Positions 17,553-29,032 of a stretch of 64,000 nucleotides of DNA are shown here, in pieces. This DNA comes from Methylobacterium iners. GTDB taxonomy: Bacteria > Pseudomonadota > Alphaproteobacteria > Rhizobiales > Beijerinckiaceae. Positions within the stretch are counted from its first letter, which is position 1. Each line of letters opens with the position of its first letter. Location of the stretch: assembly GCF_022179305.1 (NCBI RefSeq), contig NZ_BPQP01000017.1:1-64000 (forward strand), written 5' to 3'. Position numbers and translations under genes: made by a program. The notes under the pieces were generated by a model. The model did no database searches, was not told where the DNA came from, and saw only the letters and a list, made by a program, of their open reading frames with translations.

Positions 17553-18253
17553 TTCAGCTAGTCCTTCACTTTGAGGTGCTCGCCAGGAACGTTGCCTGGT
17601 CAGCCACCTTCCATATCCATTCTTACCGAACCATCCGCGCGATTGAAGACGAAGATGCGTGCACCACGATCCCTGCCGCTCTGCCCTTCCCATGCCCTTA
17701 GGACAGCTACAGATACGCCTCGTCCGAAACATCGGTCGATTTAGTGAAAACCGAAGTCACCTAGTGGCATGGACCGTGGCGATCCTTCGAGGGCATCAAA
17801 TTCGCCACACAAGATCGGATCGACCGACTGAAAAAATCCGCCGCCTCGAAGCGAATGGGGATCTCCCTCCTGCCGAGGCCGCGGCGCGCTAATTCAGCAA
17901 GCTGAAGCGCAAGGCTTGGCCGCCTGACCCAACCTATATCGCCTCCAGAAAACCGGTGGGGTTCACCACCGCCAAGGAGCAAGCCTTTTGAAGGTGATGG
18001 AAGAGTCCAGGTGTCACCACCGCAATGGCACAAGGTCAAGGCAAAAGGAAAACTTAGGCCACACGAGCGCACGATCGGACTTCAACGTCGCCTAGATCCT
18101 GCAGGGTCCATCCGGTGAGGATAGCCTGCGTGAAGCCGCGTGTCAGGATGTTTGGACATGATGCGGGCTCGCAAACATGCGGGAATAAGCAATTCGCAGA
18201 GCAAATTCTGCTATTGTTAATATAAGTCGATTGAGGTCCTTAGCAGAGGGCAA
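17553..18253. other. 700-base gap without a supported gene
   Basis: Two weak coding-like stretches are present on the plus strand near 17770-17890 (one ends RRLEANGDLPPAEAAAR). They lack a start or length and may be decayed sequence. Nothing else was found. Confidence 0.35.
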
Positions 18254-18676
18254 CTAGATGGCGCCGTCGGTGAGTTGGAGGATCCTGTTCTGCAGGCGCA
18301 GGACCTCCGCCTCAAGTTCCTTAATCCGGCGGCGTAACGCGGCACTCTCCTCCTGAGTAGACTCCGCCTCAGCCTCTTCCTCCTCGCGACGAAACTGGAT
18401 GCCCGCTTCGTTCTCGGATCGCCACTTCAGTTCAGTCTGGAGCCGCTTCTGCTGGATGGGAATGTAGAGCTCGAAGTGGGTCGGCAGCGTCACGGCACGA
18501 TCGATATCGATGCGTGCGCCACCCTCCGAGATGTTGCGGACGACGCATTCCCAGGTGGTGAGACCCTTATTGAAGGTGATGGTTGCGGCCATGAAGCAGC
18601 GCTTGCGCACCTCAGCCCGATTAGAGGTGGCTTGGGCGGGCTCGGTCTCAGCCTGAGATTGTGCGAATGACGACAT
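18254..18676 (-). CDS. PilZ-domain protein with C-terminal coiled coil
   Basis: The PilZ signature is visible as RAEVRKRCFMAATITF (RxxxR type) near residues 20-35 and RNISEGGARIDIDRA near 52-66, the residues that grip cyclic di-GMP in this family. After the barrel the chain becomes a Glu-rich coiled coil (EEEEAEAESTQEESAALRRR, then IKELEAEVLRLQNRILQL). The start MSSFAQSQAE at 18676 is preferred over 18694. PilZ proteins act as c-di-GMP receptors. The window also encodes c-di-GMP enzymes (an HD-GYP protein at 43.7 kb and a GGDEF-EAL protein at 61-64 kb), although nothing links them directly. Confidence 0.85.
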   Translation of the reverse strand: MSSFAQSQAETEPAQATSNRAEVRKRCFMAATITFNKGLTTWECVVRNISEGGARIDIDRAVTLPTHFELYIPIQQKRLQTELKWRSENEAGIQFRREEEEAEAESTQEESAALRRRIKELEAEVLRLQNRILQLTDGAI

Positions 18677-18780
18677 CCCAAAATACTGGCACAAGCGACG
18701 CTAAGGATCCGTTGCGCGAATCCTATACTGTCTGCCGCAGTTAGTTCGCAATGCGAGAACGAAGGCTTTGACCGGCAACG

Positions 18781-19059
18781 TCACCGACGCGCGTCTTGAG
18801 CCTGTCGCAGACACATCCGGTGAGCTGGAGGGTAAGTCCGCTCAAGGGCTGTGATCGTGTCGAAGCGCTCGTTGGCTTCCACGATCTGCTGCATGCATCG
18901 GCAGTAGCGCTTTGCAGTCAAACCGTGGAGATCACTCTTGGCCCGCTGCTCGACGCAGTCCCTGATCCAGGTTCTATCAGCGTCACCGAGCGTTACGGCG
19001 AAGGCTGGGCCGGCGCAAAGCATGATGAAGAACATGCCTACTAGCGCAATCAGCTGCAT
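18781..19059 (-). CDS. small periplasmic protein with cysteines, 92 aa
   Basis: An N-terminal signal peptide (MQLIALVGMFFIMLCAGPAF, cleavage near AFA|VTL) precedes a helical mature domain with four cysteines (RDCVEQRA, RYCRCMQQIVEA and MCLRQAQD). The cysteine arrangement suggests disulphides or metal binding in the periplasm. I cannot name the family. It stands alone on the minus strand. Confidence 0.6.
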   Translation of the reverse strand: MQLIALVGMFFIMLCAGPAFAVTLGDADRTWIRDCVEQRAKSDLHGLTAKRYCRCMQQIVEANERFDTITALERTYPPAHRMCLRQAQDARR

Positions 19060-19122
19060 CGGCTCAGGAAGACCAGGAGCTGCAAGGTAGTGACAGACGA
19101 GGCGCCACTGACCCCATCCTAG

Positions 19123-19434
19123 TCACGCTTCGGAACATCGCTTTGTATCAGCGTCAAGCCTCATTACCATAGCTGCGGACTTGACGCCCTTGGTGGCAAC
19201 GCGAAAGCGGAGCGCGCACTTGGGGTAGTCACCTATCTTTACGCGGGCCGCGCCGGCTGGATCACCTCGCGTGCCCACCTGCCGGTTGTGATCGGCTTCT
19301 ACGATGGGTCGGCCGCAACTTGGGTCGCTAAGTCTTGTTCCGGCGATTGTGACTTGGGAGCTTGCCACCTCCGCGAGGGGCTGAGGTGGCAAGCGGCGTA
19401 GTGATGGATCAGCTGCGGCCGAGCTGCTTCTCAA
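19123..19434 (-). CDS. doubtful hypothetical protein or remnant
   Basis: The middle (GTRLSDPSCGRPIVEADHNR) and tail (KIGDYPKCALRFRVATKG) look protein-like. The first 25 residues overlap the end of the DUF4142 gene on the same strand and look arbitrary. No proper start or signal peptide is visible, so it may be the remains of an exported protein. Confidence 0.25.
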   Translation of the reverse strand: MRSSSAAADPSLRRLPPQPLAEVASSQVTIAGTRLSDPSCGRPIVEADHNRQVGTRGDPAGAARVKIGDYPKCALRFRVATKGVKSAAMVMRLDADTKRCSEA

Positions 19435-20011
19435 TGTCCTGCAGCATGGCCAAGTGCTCCTTGATCTGGCCGCGCATCAGCTTGGTCACGTTCAGGTTCT
19501 CTCGATCCTTGCCACTCTTCAGGTAGGCTTCCTGGATCTGCAGCAGCTGCTGGTGGCCCTGGATCTGCCCCTGCACGTACTCGCGATCGAACGCCGCGCC
19601 AGCCTCAGCCTTCTGCAGCTTCTCAACCATCTGCTTGCCCTTCGCATCCAGATTGGTCTGGCTGATCTCCTTAGAAGGAGCCTTGACTTGACCAGAGGCT
19701 GGCGTGCCCTGGTCGCGCATGGATGTCAGCACATCAGCAATGGTCTCTTGCTCGGCCACCTCGAGCTGTGCGAACTCCTTCACCTTCGGATTCTGCGCCT
19801 TCTTCAATGCAATACGGCTGGTTTCCAGGGACATCAGCCCTGCAGCCGACGTGTCAGCTGCATGCTTGGCTTCCGCGTCGCCCATTGCAGCTGCGGTATT
19901 GCCGGTCTTCTCCGAGACTGAGCTGGGACTGTTCTGGGCTAATGCCGGGAGTGCAAGGGCTGGCGTCACGATGACGGCTATCGCGGCAGCGAGCGTACGA
20001 CGGCGATCCAT
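19409..20011 (-). CDS. DUF4142 family exported protein
   Basis: A signal peptide (MDRRRTLAAAIAVIVTPALA, cleavage after LALPALA) leads into a helical, ferritin-like DUF4142 domain spanning about residues 50-195. Typical segments are SLETSRIALKKAQNPKVKEF, FAQLEVAEQETIADVL and the helix FDREYVQGQIQGHQQLL. The family is periplasmic and widespread in alphaproteobacteria; its function is unknown and it is often linked to stress. The 200-residue length is normal. It has no operon partner in the same direction. Confidence 0.85.
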   Translation of the reverse strand: MDRRRTLAAAIAVIVTPALALPALAQNSPSSVSEKTGNTAAAMGDAEAKHAADTSAAGLMSLETSRIALKKAQNPKVKEFAQLEVAEQETIADVLTSMRDQGTPASGQVKAPSKEISQTNLDAKGKQMVEKLQKAEAGAAFDREYVQGQIQGHQQLLQIQEAYLKSGKDRENLNVTKLMRGQIKEHLAMLQDIEKQLGRS

Positions 20012-20473
20012 GAGAATTCCTCTTTGTTGCTTTGCTTAAGCCCTGCGCAAGCGGGTGCGTTTGCGGTGGGCCGGTGTGAAAAGCCAACAAGGAGTCGGGC
20101 GGGATTGTTTCGTGCGTTGAGGCTCATGATCCGTCATGCGTCAGCGTGGCACAGATCACCACGAACCACACGCCAAAATGGCTACCTTCGGCAGCACTAC
20201 AACGCAGTCAAGCTCACTCTTGCGCCAAAGCTTGTTCGGGTGCACCTCATGCGGACATGACGAACACAAGGCCGGTTCGATGAGGGTGACGCTAGAAGCG
20301 AGAATTCGTCCTAATCAAGATTCGCCCGCTCGCTTTCCTCCCATGTATTATGGAAAGACCAGGATAGAACGTCTTCTGCGTATCGGCTTCTGAACGGCCG
20401 ACGAAATGCGGATAGAGCGATCCAGTTGCTGTTGATCGAAATCGAAATCTTAAGGTTTGAGTTCCGCGTGTCG
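20012..20473. other. 460-base gap without a supported gene
   Basis: It should hold the promoter of the DUF4142 gene. Short plus-strand frames look arbitrary. No hairpin or repeat was recognised. Confidence 0.35.
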
Positions 20474-21490
20474 TCAGAACACGGCATGATCGCCGCGCTC
20501 GGCAATCACGTCGCCTCGGACTAGACGCGCGTAATAGTCGAACAGCGTTTCCGAACCCGTTGATGGGGTAACACTCGCATCGTATCGACCTGTCGCCTGA
20601 TCCAAAACGAGCATAGATTCGGTGGCATAGTAGCGCCCGATGCGCGCGAGCTCAGCCTTGACCGCCAGTGCCGGTACCAACCGTCCGAGCGTCGCCAGTA
20701 CTGCGATGATGACGTCCAGCATCACCACCGGCACATGCATGAAGCGCGGCTCGCGCCCGATCAGGGCGAAGAGTCGCTCGCCCTGCGCCCTCGGCGTGAT
20801 CGCTTCGCCCGGTCCGCCGATCGGGAGTACACGATTGCGCCGGTCATCGTTATCGAGGCAGTCGGCGAGATAGCTGCCCAAGTCGTCGTCACTGATCGGC
20901 TTGCAGGCTGTCAGCTGGCCGTTGCCGAACGCCAGGAACGGCTTCCCGCGCTTCACGCGGTCGATCTGCCCCGAGAGTGATTTGAAGAAGGCCGTCGGCC
21001 GTACGATCGCGTAGTCGAGGCCCGATGCGATCAGCTCACGCTCGAAGGCAAGCTTGGCATGCTGAAAGGCGAGAATCGGCTTCTGGACACAGATCGCCGA
21101 GAGATAGATGAACTGCGTCACCCCGGCGGCCTTGCACGCCTGCAACGCACTCACATGTGCCGCGTAGTCGATCGCCCAGGCGTCGTCGGGCAGTCCGGTG
21201 CGAGAGGCGAGACACGAGACGAGAACGTCGAAGGGCTCGCCGCGGAAGCCATCGCCAACAAGCGCGGAAGGATCGGTCACGTCCAGAACCCTTGCTGTCG
21301 CGCCCGGAGGCACTCGGGTACGATCGGCCAGCCCTGAAGAGGCGCGGTTTTCAGCCTTGTGCCTGACGAGGCAGACGACCTCATGACCGCGTGACACCAA
21401 GGCCCGCACGGTTGCACGACCGATCGTGCCGGTCCCGCCGAGAACAAGGACGCGTCGTGGTCGCCGCGTGTTCGATCGATCAGCAGTCAC
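20474..21490 (-). CDS. bciA: divinyl (bacterio)chlorophyllide a 8-vinyl-reductase, BciA type
   Basis: This NAD(P)H-dependent short-chain-like reductase (NmrA fold) saturates the 8-vinyl group of divinyl chlorophyllide during bacteriochlorophyll synthesis. The nucleotide-binding loop GGTGTIG is at residues 18-24. Long segments match the BciA pattern I remember: FQHAKLAFERELIASGLDYA, IVRPTAFFKSLSGQ, LTACKPISDDDLG, IGGPGEAITPRAQGE and the ending ERGDHAVF. The 338-residue length is right. No other photosynthesis genes are in the window, so it lies outside the photosynthesis gene cluster. The presence of bciA indicates that the organism makes bacteriochlorophyll (inference). Confidence 0.9.
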   Translation of the reverse strand: MTADRSNTRRPRRVLVLGGTGTIGRATVRALVSRGHEVVCLVRHKAENRASSGLADRTRVPPGATARVLDVTDPSALVGDGFRGEPFDVLVSCLASRTGLPDDAWAIDYAAHVSALQACKAAGVTQFIYLSAICVQKPILAFQHAKLAFERELIASGLDYAIVRPTAFFKSLSGQIDRVKRGKPFLAFGNGQLTACKPISDDDLGSYLADCLDNDDRRNRVLPIGGPGEAITPRAQGERLFALIGREPRFMHVPVVMLDVIIAVLATLGRLVPALAVKAELARIGRYYATESMLVLDQATGRYDASVTPSTGSETLFDYYARLVRGDVIAERGDHAVF

Positions 21491-21775
21491 ACTCGCTTCG
21501 TCCGGACGCTCAGGGATCCGACAGAGACGGCAATGGTTTGCAGGGCCGCGTCAACCCACCCGAGGCGGGCGCCAGCCTTGGAAGGTTCGGGCTTCCACGA
21601 TGGGATGCAATGGCTGGGGTTTGAGGCCGCTCTTCTTGCCTGAACTGATCATCGCTCATGCCTCACAACCGCGGCGCGACGCAGGTCCTCTCCTCACGCG
21701 TCGACAGCACTCTGGCCTCCGCAGGTGACCTTGCGCCTCTACCGCGGACATGACAGTCTTGGCTCGTCCGATCAG
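21491..21775. other. intergenic stretch between bciA and the glycine riboswitch
   Basis: Divergent promoters for bciA and the gcv leader should lie here. No gene is supported and I could not pick out a confident -35/-10 pair. Confidence 0.4.
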
Positions 21776-21970
21776 ACGATGCGGGAGAGCCCAGGCTTGC
21801 TTCATGCGGGTCATGGCGCCGACGGAGCAACCACCCCCGGAAACTCTCAGGCACAATCACCGTATCGTTGGACAATCTGGAGAGAGGCGCCTGACGGCGT
21901 CCACCGAAGGAGAAATCTCGGGCCGCTCGGCGGCTTGAGAGAAGCTCTCAGGTAACCGCGACAGATGGGG
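21776..21970 (+). promoter_or_regulatory. tandem glycine riboswitch
   Basis: Two glycine aptamers lie head to tail before gcvT. Aptamer 1 shows GGGAGAGC (about 21783), GCCGACGGAGCAA (21818) and AAACTCTCAGGCAC (21841). Aptamer 2 shows CTGGAGAGAGGC (21877), CCGAAGGAGAAA (21904) and GAAGCTCTCAGGTAACCGCG (21941), then ACAGATGGGG. The short linker is typical of the cooperative tandem form, known to switch on glycine cleavage genes when glycine is abundant. The gcvT start is about 50 bases downstream. Confidence 0.92.
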
Positions 21971-22021
21971 GCAACCGGACGCCAACGGCGTCTCGGTGGC
22001 ACGCTGTCGTGGAGTGACCTG

Positions 22022-23167
22022 ATGCCGAGCGAGACTGCCCGCCCCCAAAACGCGCGCACGCCCCTCCACGCCTTGCACCTGCGCCTAGGCGCGCGGATGG
22101 TGCCCTTCGCCGGGTACGAGCTGCCTCTGCATTACCCGCAGGGTCTCCTCGCCGAGCACCTCCACACCCGCCACAGCGCCGGGCTGTTCGACGTGTCCCA
22201 CATGGGCCAGATCGTTCTGACCCCGCGCTCGGGTCGGATCGAGAACGCAGCGCGTGCCCTTGAGGCTCTGATGCCCGTTGATGTCCTAGGGCTCGCACCA
22301 GGCCGGCAGCGTTACGCCGTCCTCACCCATGACGACGGCGGCATCCGCGACGACCTCATGATCGCCCATCTCGGCGACCGATTGGCCCTCGTCGCGAACG
22401 CCGCAAACAAGGAGTCGGACGAGGCGCATCTGCGCGAACAGCTCTCCGATTCCTGCGACGTGTCGGTGCTGCGCCGCGCGCTCATTGCCCTCCAAGGACC
22501 GGCGTCCGATGCGGCGCTGCTTCGCCTCGTGCCCACCCTCGCCGGCATGCGCTTCATGGATGTGCGCGAGGTCGATCTGATGGGCGCGCCAGCGACCGTC
22601 ACGCGCTCGGGCTACACCGGCGAGGACGGCTTCGAGATCTCGCTGCCCGAAGACGCGGCCGAAGCGGTCGCGGACGCCTTGCTGAGCGATGTGACCGTTC
22701 GACCGGTCGGACTTGGTGCCCGCGACTCGCTTCGCATGGAGGCGGGGCTCTGCCTGCACGGTGCCGACATCGACGAGACGACCTCCCCCATCGAGGCCGG
22801 CCTGACCTGGGCGATCCAGCCCGTCCGTCGCGCGGATGGCGAACGCAGCGGCGGATTTCCCGGCGCCGAGCGGATCCTGCGGGAGATCGCGGAGGGCCCG
22901 ACGCGTCGCCGCGTAGGTCTGCGCCCCGAAGGCCGCGCCCCCGTCCGTGCGGGCGCCGCGCTCTTTCTCGGCGAGGCCGAAGCCGAGGCGGCAGGCCAAG
23001 TCACCTCGGGTGGGTTCGGCCCGAGCCTGCGCGCGCCGATCGCGATGGGCTACCTCCCCCTCAAGGCCGCGGAACCTGGCCGCAGGGTCTTCGCCGATCT
23101 GCGCGGCGAGCGCCTTCCTATCGCCGTCACTCCCCTCCCTTTCGTCCCTGCCGGGTTCAAGCGCTGA
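22022..23167 (+). CDS. gcvT: glycine cleavage system T protein (aminomethyltransferase)
   Basis: It transfers the methylene group from the lipoyl arm of GcvH to tetrahydrofolate and releases ammonia. The ATG at 22022 has GGAG seven bases upstream, and the longer frame to 21965 would begin inside the riboswitch, so 22022 is chosen (381 residues). Family segments are MVPFAGYELPLHYPQG near the N-terminus, GLFDVSHMGQ, TRSGYTGEDGFEISLP and GARDSLRMEAGLCLHG, followed by DIDETTSPIEAGLTW. First gene of the gcvT-gcvH-gcvP operon under the glycine riboswitch. Confidence 0.95.
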   Translation: MPSETARPQNARTPLHALHLRLGARMVPFAGYELPLHYPQGLLAEHLHTRHSAGLFDVSHMGQIVLTPRSGRIENAARALEALMPVDVLGLAPGRQRYAVLTHDDGGIRDDLMIAHLGDRLALVANAANKESDEAHLREQLSDSCDVSVLRRALIALQGPASDAALLRLVPTLAGMRFMDVREVDLMGAPATVTRSGYTGEDGFEISLPEDAAEAVADALLSDVTVRPVGLGARDSLRMEAGLCLHGADIDETTSPIEAGLTWAIQPVRRADGERSGGFPGAERILREIAEGPTRRRVGLRPEGRAPVRAGAALFLGEAEAEAAGQVTSGGFGPSLRAPIAMGYLPLKAAEPGRRVFADLRGERLPIAVTPLPFVPAGFKR

Positions 23168-23194
23168 TCCGGCCCACCCTACGAGGAGCGAACC

Positions 23195-23557
23195 ATGCTG
23201 AGATTCACCGACGAGCACGAATGGCTGCGGGTCGAGGGCGACATCGCGACGGTCGGCATCACGAAGCACGCCGCCGAGCAACTCGGGGACCTCGTCTTCA
23301 TCGAGCTGCCGAAGGTCGGGGCGACGCTGAAGAAGGGTGCGGCGGCCGCCGTCGTGGAGTCGGTGAAGGCTGCCTCGGACGTCTACGCGCCCGTCGATGG
23401 CGAGGTCACGGAGGTGAACGCCGCCGCCGTCGAGGACCCCACCATGGTCGGCGGCGATCCGCAGGGCGCCGGTTGGCTCTACCGCATCCGTCTCGATGAC
23501 ACCTCCGCCTTGGACGGGCTGATGGATGAGGCCGCCTACGCCAGTTTTGCGAAATAG
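23195..23557 (+). CDS. gcvH: glycine cleavage system H protein (lipoyl carrier)
   Basis: The small carrier (120 residues) whose lipoylated lysine shuttles the aminomethyl group between GcvP, GcvT and the dihydrolipoyl dehydrogenase. The lipoylation motif is [19 protein letters not shown] with Lys58. It starts [13 protein letters not shown], typical of GcvH. The ATG follows GGAGCG at good distance, 27 bases after gcvT. No lipoyl ligase or dehydrogenase gene is nearby, so these come from elsewhere in the genome. Confidence 0.97.
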   Translation: MLRFTDEHEWLRVEGDIATVGITKHAAEQLGDLVFIELPKVGATLKKGAAAAVVESVKAASDVYAPVDGEVTEVNAAAVEDPTMVGGDPQGAGWLYRIRLDDTSALDGLMDEAAYASFAK

Positions 23558-23596
23558 CGGCGCGTTCAGGCGGATCACCGGACAGCGAGGACGTCC

Positions 23597-26443
<2,847 letters not shown>

Positions 26444-26619
26444 GCAACCTGCGCGCTGCCAACCTCAGCAATTGTGTTGCTTCTTTCACGCCGTGAGGGC
26501 TGGCGGGTAAATCGGAGGAGGGTTCACCGTCTTCAGCGGAACGAAGGCCTAAGCCTGAGGCTCAAGCGCCCGCGTCGGCACGTCAGCGGCGCGGAGCGCC
26601 GGCGGTGATCCAAGATGCC

Positions 26620-27027
26620 TCACGACAGTCTGACGATCACTGCGGCTGACCCGGCAATGTGGGCCAGGGTCACGAGGACAGAGCCTGTGTGGAGAATACT
26701 GAAGCGTGCGCGATTTCCCGTATCGGTTGCGGCGTTGATCGCTGGCATCAAGAGCTGTCGCGCGAGGAGAGCTGTAACGGCGATGAGACCCAGTATGAGC
26801 GAGGACGTTGTGTCGAGACCAACCGTCAATGCGGCGGCGCCAAGAGCGCACAGAATGACGAAGATATAGAAGTGCGGGAAGGCGCGGCGCAGGAGAGGTC
26901 CTGCTACCTCGGCCGGTAGCGCGCTGAACAGGAAGGAGGCAAACCCGAACGAATACAGCACCATCCCGCCAAACAGCAGGGCCGACAGGAGGATAGCTAC
27001 CTGCGTGAGCATCGTTTCAAACCCCAA
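26620..27027 (-). CDS. DUF4149-type integral membrane protein, 135 aa
   Basis: Four hydrophobic segments are visible (about 8-28, 47-67, 70-90 and 112-133). The loop before the second, ALPAEVAGPLLRRAFPHFY, is the hallmark of the DUF4149 family. These are small inner-membrane proteins of unknown function. Convergent to gcvP. No operon partner. Confidence 0.75.
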   Translation of the reverse strand: MGFETMLTQVAILLSALLFGGMVLYSFGFASFLFSALPAEVAGPLLRRAFPHFYIFVILCALGAAALTVGLDTTSSLILGLIAVTALLARQLLMPAINAATDTGNRARFSILHTGSVLVTLAHIAGSAAVIVRLS

Positions 27028-27365
27028 TGTGGTTGAAGCGTCAATTTAACATTCTCCTTGCCCATCCTGAGGATACTTCTGCCTTGCCTCACGAGGAACC
27101 CAGGCTCGCTCGATGCCCTGACCGTTGGCACACCAAGCTTGGCGCAGTCTCAACGGTTGATAGAACGTGATCAGCACGGCATCCTCGAGCAGGGCCGAGG
27201 CCTTGTGGCTCCACCAGTGTCGGACGCAAACCATCATCAACCCATCTCAACTGCCGCCGTCTACACTCCATGGTGGCGTCCGGCCCGAGCGACAGGAGTG
27301 ATCGCACATCGTGCGCGGCCCAACCCTTGCGGATCGGCCGAGGGAGCATGAGAGGGAGCGGCAAC
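27028..27365. other. 338-base gap without a supported gene
   Basis: Several frames overlap on both strands without protein-like composition. Promoters for the flanking genes may lie here. Confidence 0.35.
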
Positions 27366-27488
27366 GTGCATCGATTGGAGACAATTCTGGCTCGCTTCGA
27401 CGCAGGCGCAAACCGGACAGAGTGGACGCTCGTCGCATTCGGGTTCTTCGGGCTTGCGGCGTCTGCGACCCTGATCAGCCTGAGCTGA
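27366..27488 (+). CDS. possible 40-aa membrane peptide
   Basis: From a GTG at 27366 the product reads HRLETILARFDAGANRTEWT, then LVAFGFFGLAASATLISLS. An amphipathic helix followed by one hydrophobic helix recalls Flp-pilin-like peptides, but the usual cleavage glycine is not evident. GGGAGC lies about 10 bases upstream. It could also be noise. Confidence 0.35.
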   Translation: MHRLETILARFDAGANRTEWTLVAFGFFGLAASATLISLS

Positions 27489-27613
27489 CCGGCATCTTCC
27501 AGCCCGTGCGTGTTGGAAAAGCGTTCGGAGCGCATCAGGCTTCGTCGAGAACACGAATAGCTTGAGGCGAGCGTTCAGCGACCACGCGCTCAGCGTTCGA
27601 ACCTGATCAGCAA

Positions 27614-28174
27614 TCAAGGCGGCGGGCTGAGTGGTAGAACGATCGGCGCTGAGGCCCTTGGCTCGACAGGGTCTGGCTTACGCTTCTCGTAGAAGGCATT
27701 GCCGCCCGCCACCGCGACGTAGTGCATGTTCGGGTAGGAGAAGCGTCGGCCCGCCACATGGAAATGCATTGCTTTGCCCACCTTCGGGTGGCGCTCACCG
27801 GCCAGCACCGCGTCGGCCGCGTCGGCGACCTTCTGGAGGTCCTTCTCCTGCATCGGCTTGGTGAGCACGCCGGACGCGAATTGGCCGGGTTGACCAACGA
27901 CCTCGCAGATGCCGCTTGGCAGGACTGCGGCCTCCAGCCGGTTCATGACCACCGTGCCCACGGCGAGAAGCCCCTCCGCGTCGCTTCGGTTCGATTCAAA
28001 GTACATGGCACGACCTAGGCAATCGCGCTCAGCATCACTGACGGTCATGGCCGGCTTGCGATCCGTGATTGAGCCTGTGACCACGGGTGTGGTGCTGTGA
28101 CACGCAGCGAGAGTACTGCCGACAGCCAAGACGGCCAAAGTGGATAACGTCCGTGCTGCCTTGCTGCTACGCAT
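27614..28174 (-). CDS. SleB-like cell wall hydrolase, lipoprotein
   Basis: The N-terminus ends in a lipobox (VGSTLAAC), so the protein is probably anchored in a membrane facing the periplasm. From residue about 45 it carries the Hydrolase_2 (SleB) domain: DAERDCLGRAMYFESNRSDA is the catalytic-helix signature with the conserved Glu, followed by GLLAVGTVVMNRLE and a later GKAMHFHVAGRRF. Such enzymes cut peptidoglycan. The 186-residue length fits a single-domain member. It has no partner gene on the same strand. Confidence 0.85.
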   Translation of the reverse strand: MRSSKAARTLSTLAVLAVGSTLAACHSTTPVVTGSITDRKPAMTVSDAERDCLGRAMYFESNRSDAEGLLAVGTVVMNRLEAAVLPSGICEVVGQPGQFASGVLTKPMQEKDLQKVADAADAVLAGERHPKVGKAMHFHVAGRRFSYPNMHYVAVAGGNAFYEKRKPDPVEPRASAPIVLPLSPPP

Positions 28175-28750
28175 TCACTATCACTCCGCGCTGACCCAGC
28201 GCGACCCTTTCTGCCGTCGTGCAGCCGACAAGCCTCGCGCCGCCTCAATCTTGAGTGCAGCTTCGAGGCGCAGATGTGGCAAGGATAACTGCGAGAGATT
28301 GACGTTCCGAAGCGGACCGGTGGAACCGCACCGACTTACAGGCGCCCACACGCGCCGCCACGATAGCGCAGAAGACTTGGACGGACGAGCGGCGCACCTC
28401 GAGGTGGATGGCCTGCCTGAAGGTAGGACGCGCAGGCATACGCCAGTCGGATCGCCGATCAGCGTAGGCCTGCTGTTCTCGACTGCCGTGGTGAAACAGG
28501 TCCTTCTCGGCCTCTTAGAATGTCCGCTTCCTGGCATCCGAACGAGCCAAATACATATGACCTTGAAGCGTAGAATCGCGGCGGCCTACTTCCGGGCAGG
28601 CGCGCCGCGATGGAGCCGTTCCGCGAAAAGTCTAAGCTGAACGCATGACCGTGCAGAGGCACCGGTACGGGTTAGCGCTTTCGAACGACTGCGCGAGGTT
28701 CCACTTGGTTCATCAGCAGCCAATAACTGTGGTGAGTGTTTTCAAACGCG

Positions 28751-28800
28751 AAAGCGAGAGGCCAAGCGCGTCGAAGCGGCCGCTCGTAGATCGTTGATGT
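28751..28800. repeat. dispersed repeat of about 50 bases, copy 1
   Basis: It contains GCCAAGCGCGTCGAAGCGGC followed by CGCTCGTAGA and GTTGATGTG. A second copy lies at about 55479-55534 (GCCAAGCGCGTCGACACGGC, then CGCTCGTAGA and GTTGATGTG). Both are intergenic. Confidence 0.7.
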
Positions 28801-28820
28801 GGCAGGCCTCTCACACCTTA

Positions 28821-28897
28821 GACCCCGTTTCCTAACGTTCTTGCCAGCCGACTGACGAGGATCATGACGGCGGCCAAGAACGTTAGAAAAAGGGGTC
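28821..28897. repeat. 23-base inverted repeat with 31-base loop
   Basis: The left arm at 28821-28843 (GACCCCGTTTCCTAACGTTC, TTG) pairs with 28875-28897 (CAAGAACGTTAG, AAAAAGGGGTC); 20 of 23 positions match. The arms look like terminal repeats of a transposon or a very small MITE rather than a terminator. Confidence 0.7.
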
Positions 28898-29032
28898 TTA
28901 TGTGGAACCCTCAAATTTACCAAAACATCAGGCGGCAACTAGACGTTCAAGCTAAGCTTGGGCATCATGTTTCGATCGGATCAACGAAGTCATGATCGTG
29001 GCTGTTGTCAGCATCCGGCGATCGAGCGCACC

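Larger units (their letters stand above)
28175..29032. other. 858-base gap with repeats, no supported gene
   Basis: I find no convincing gene on either strand. The right part holds a copy of a dispersed repeat (28751-28800) and a 23-base inverted repeat (28821-28897), and probably the promoter of the five-gene operon that follows. Confidence 0.45.
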
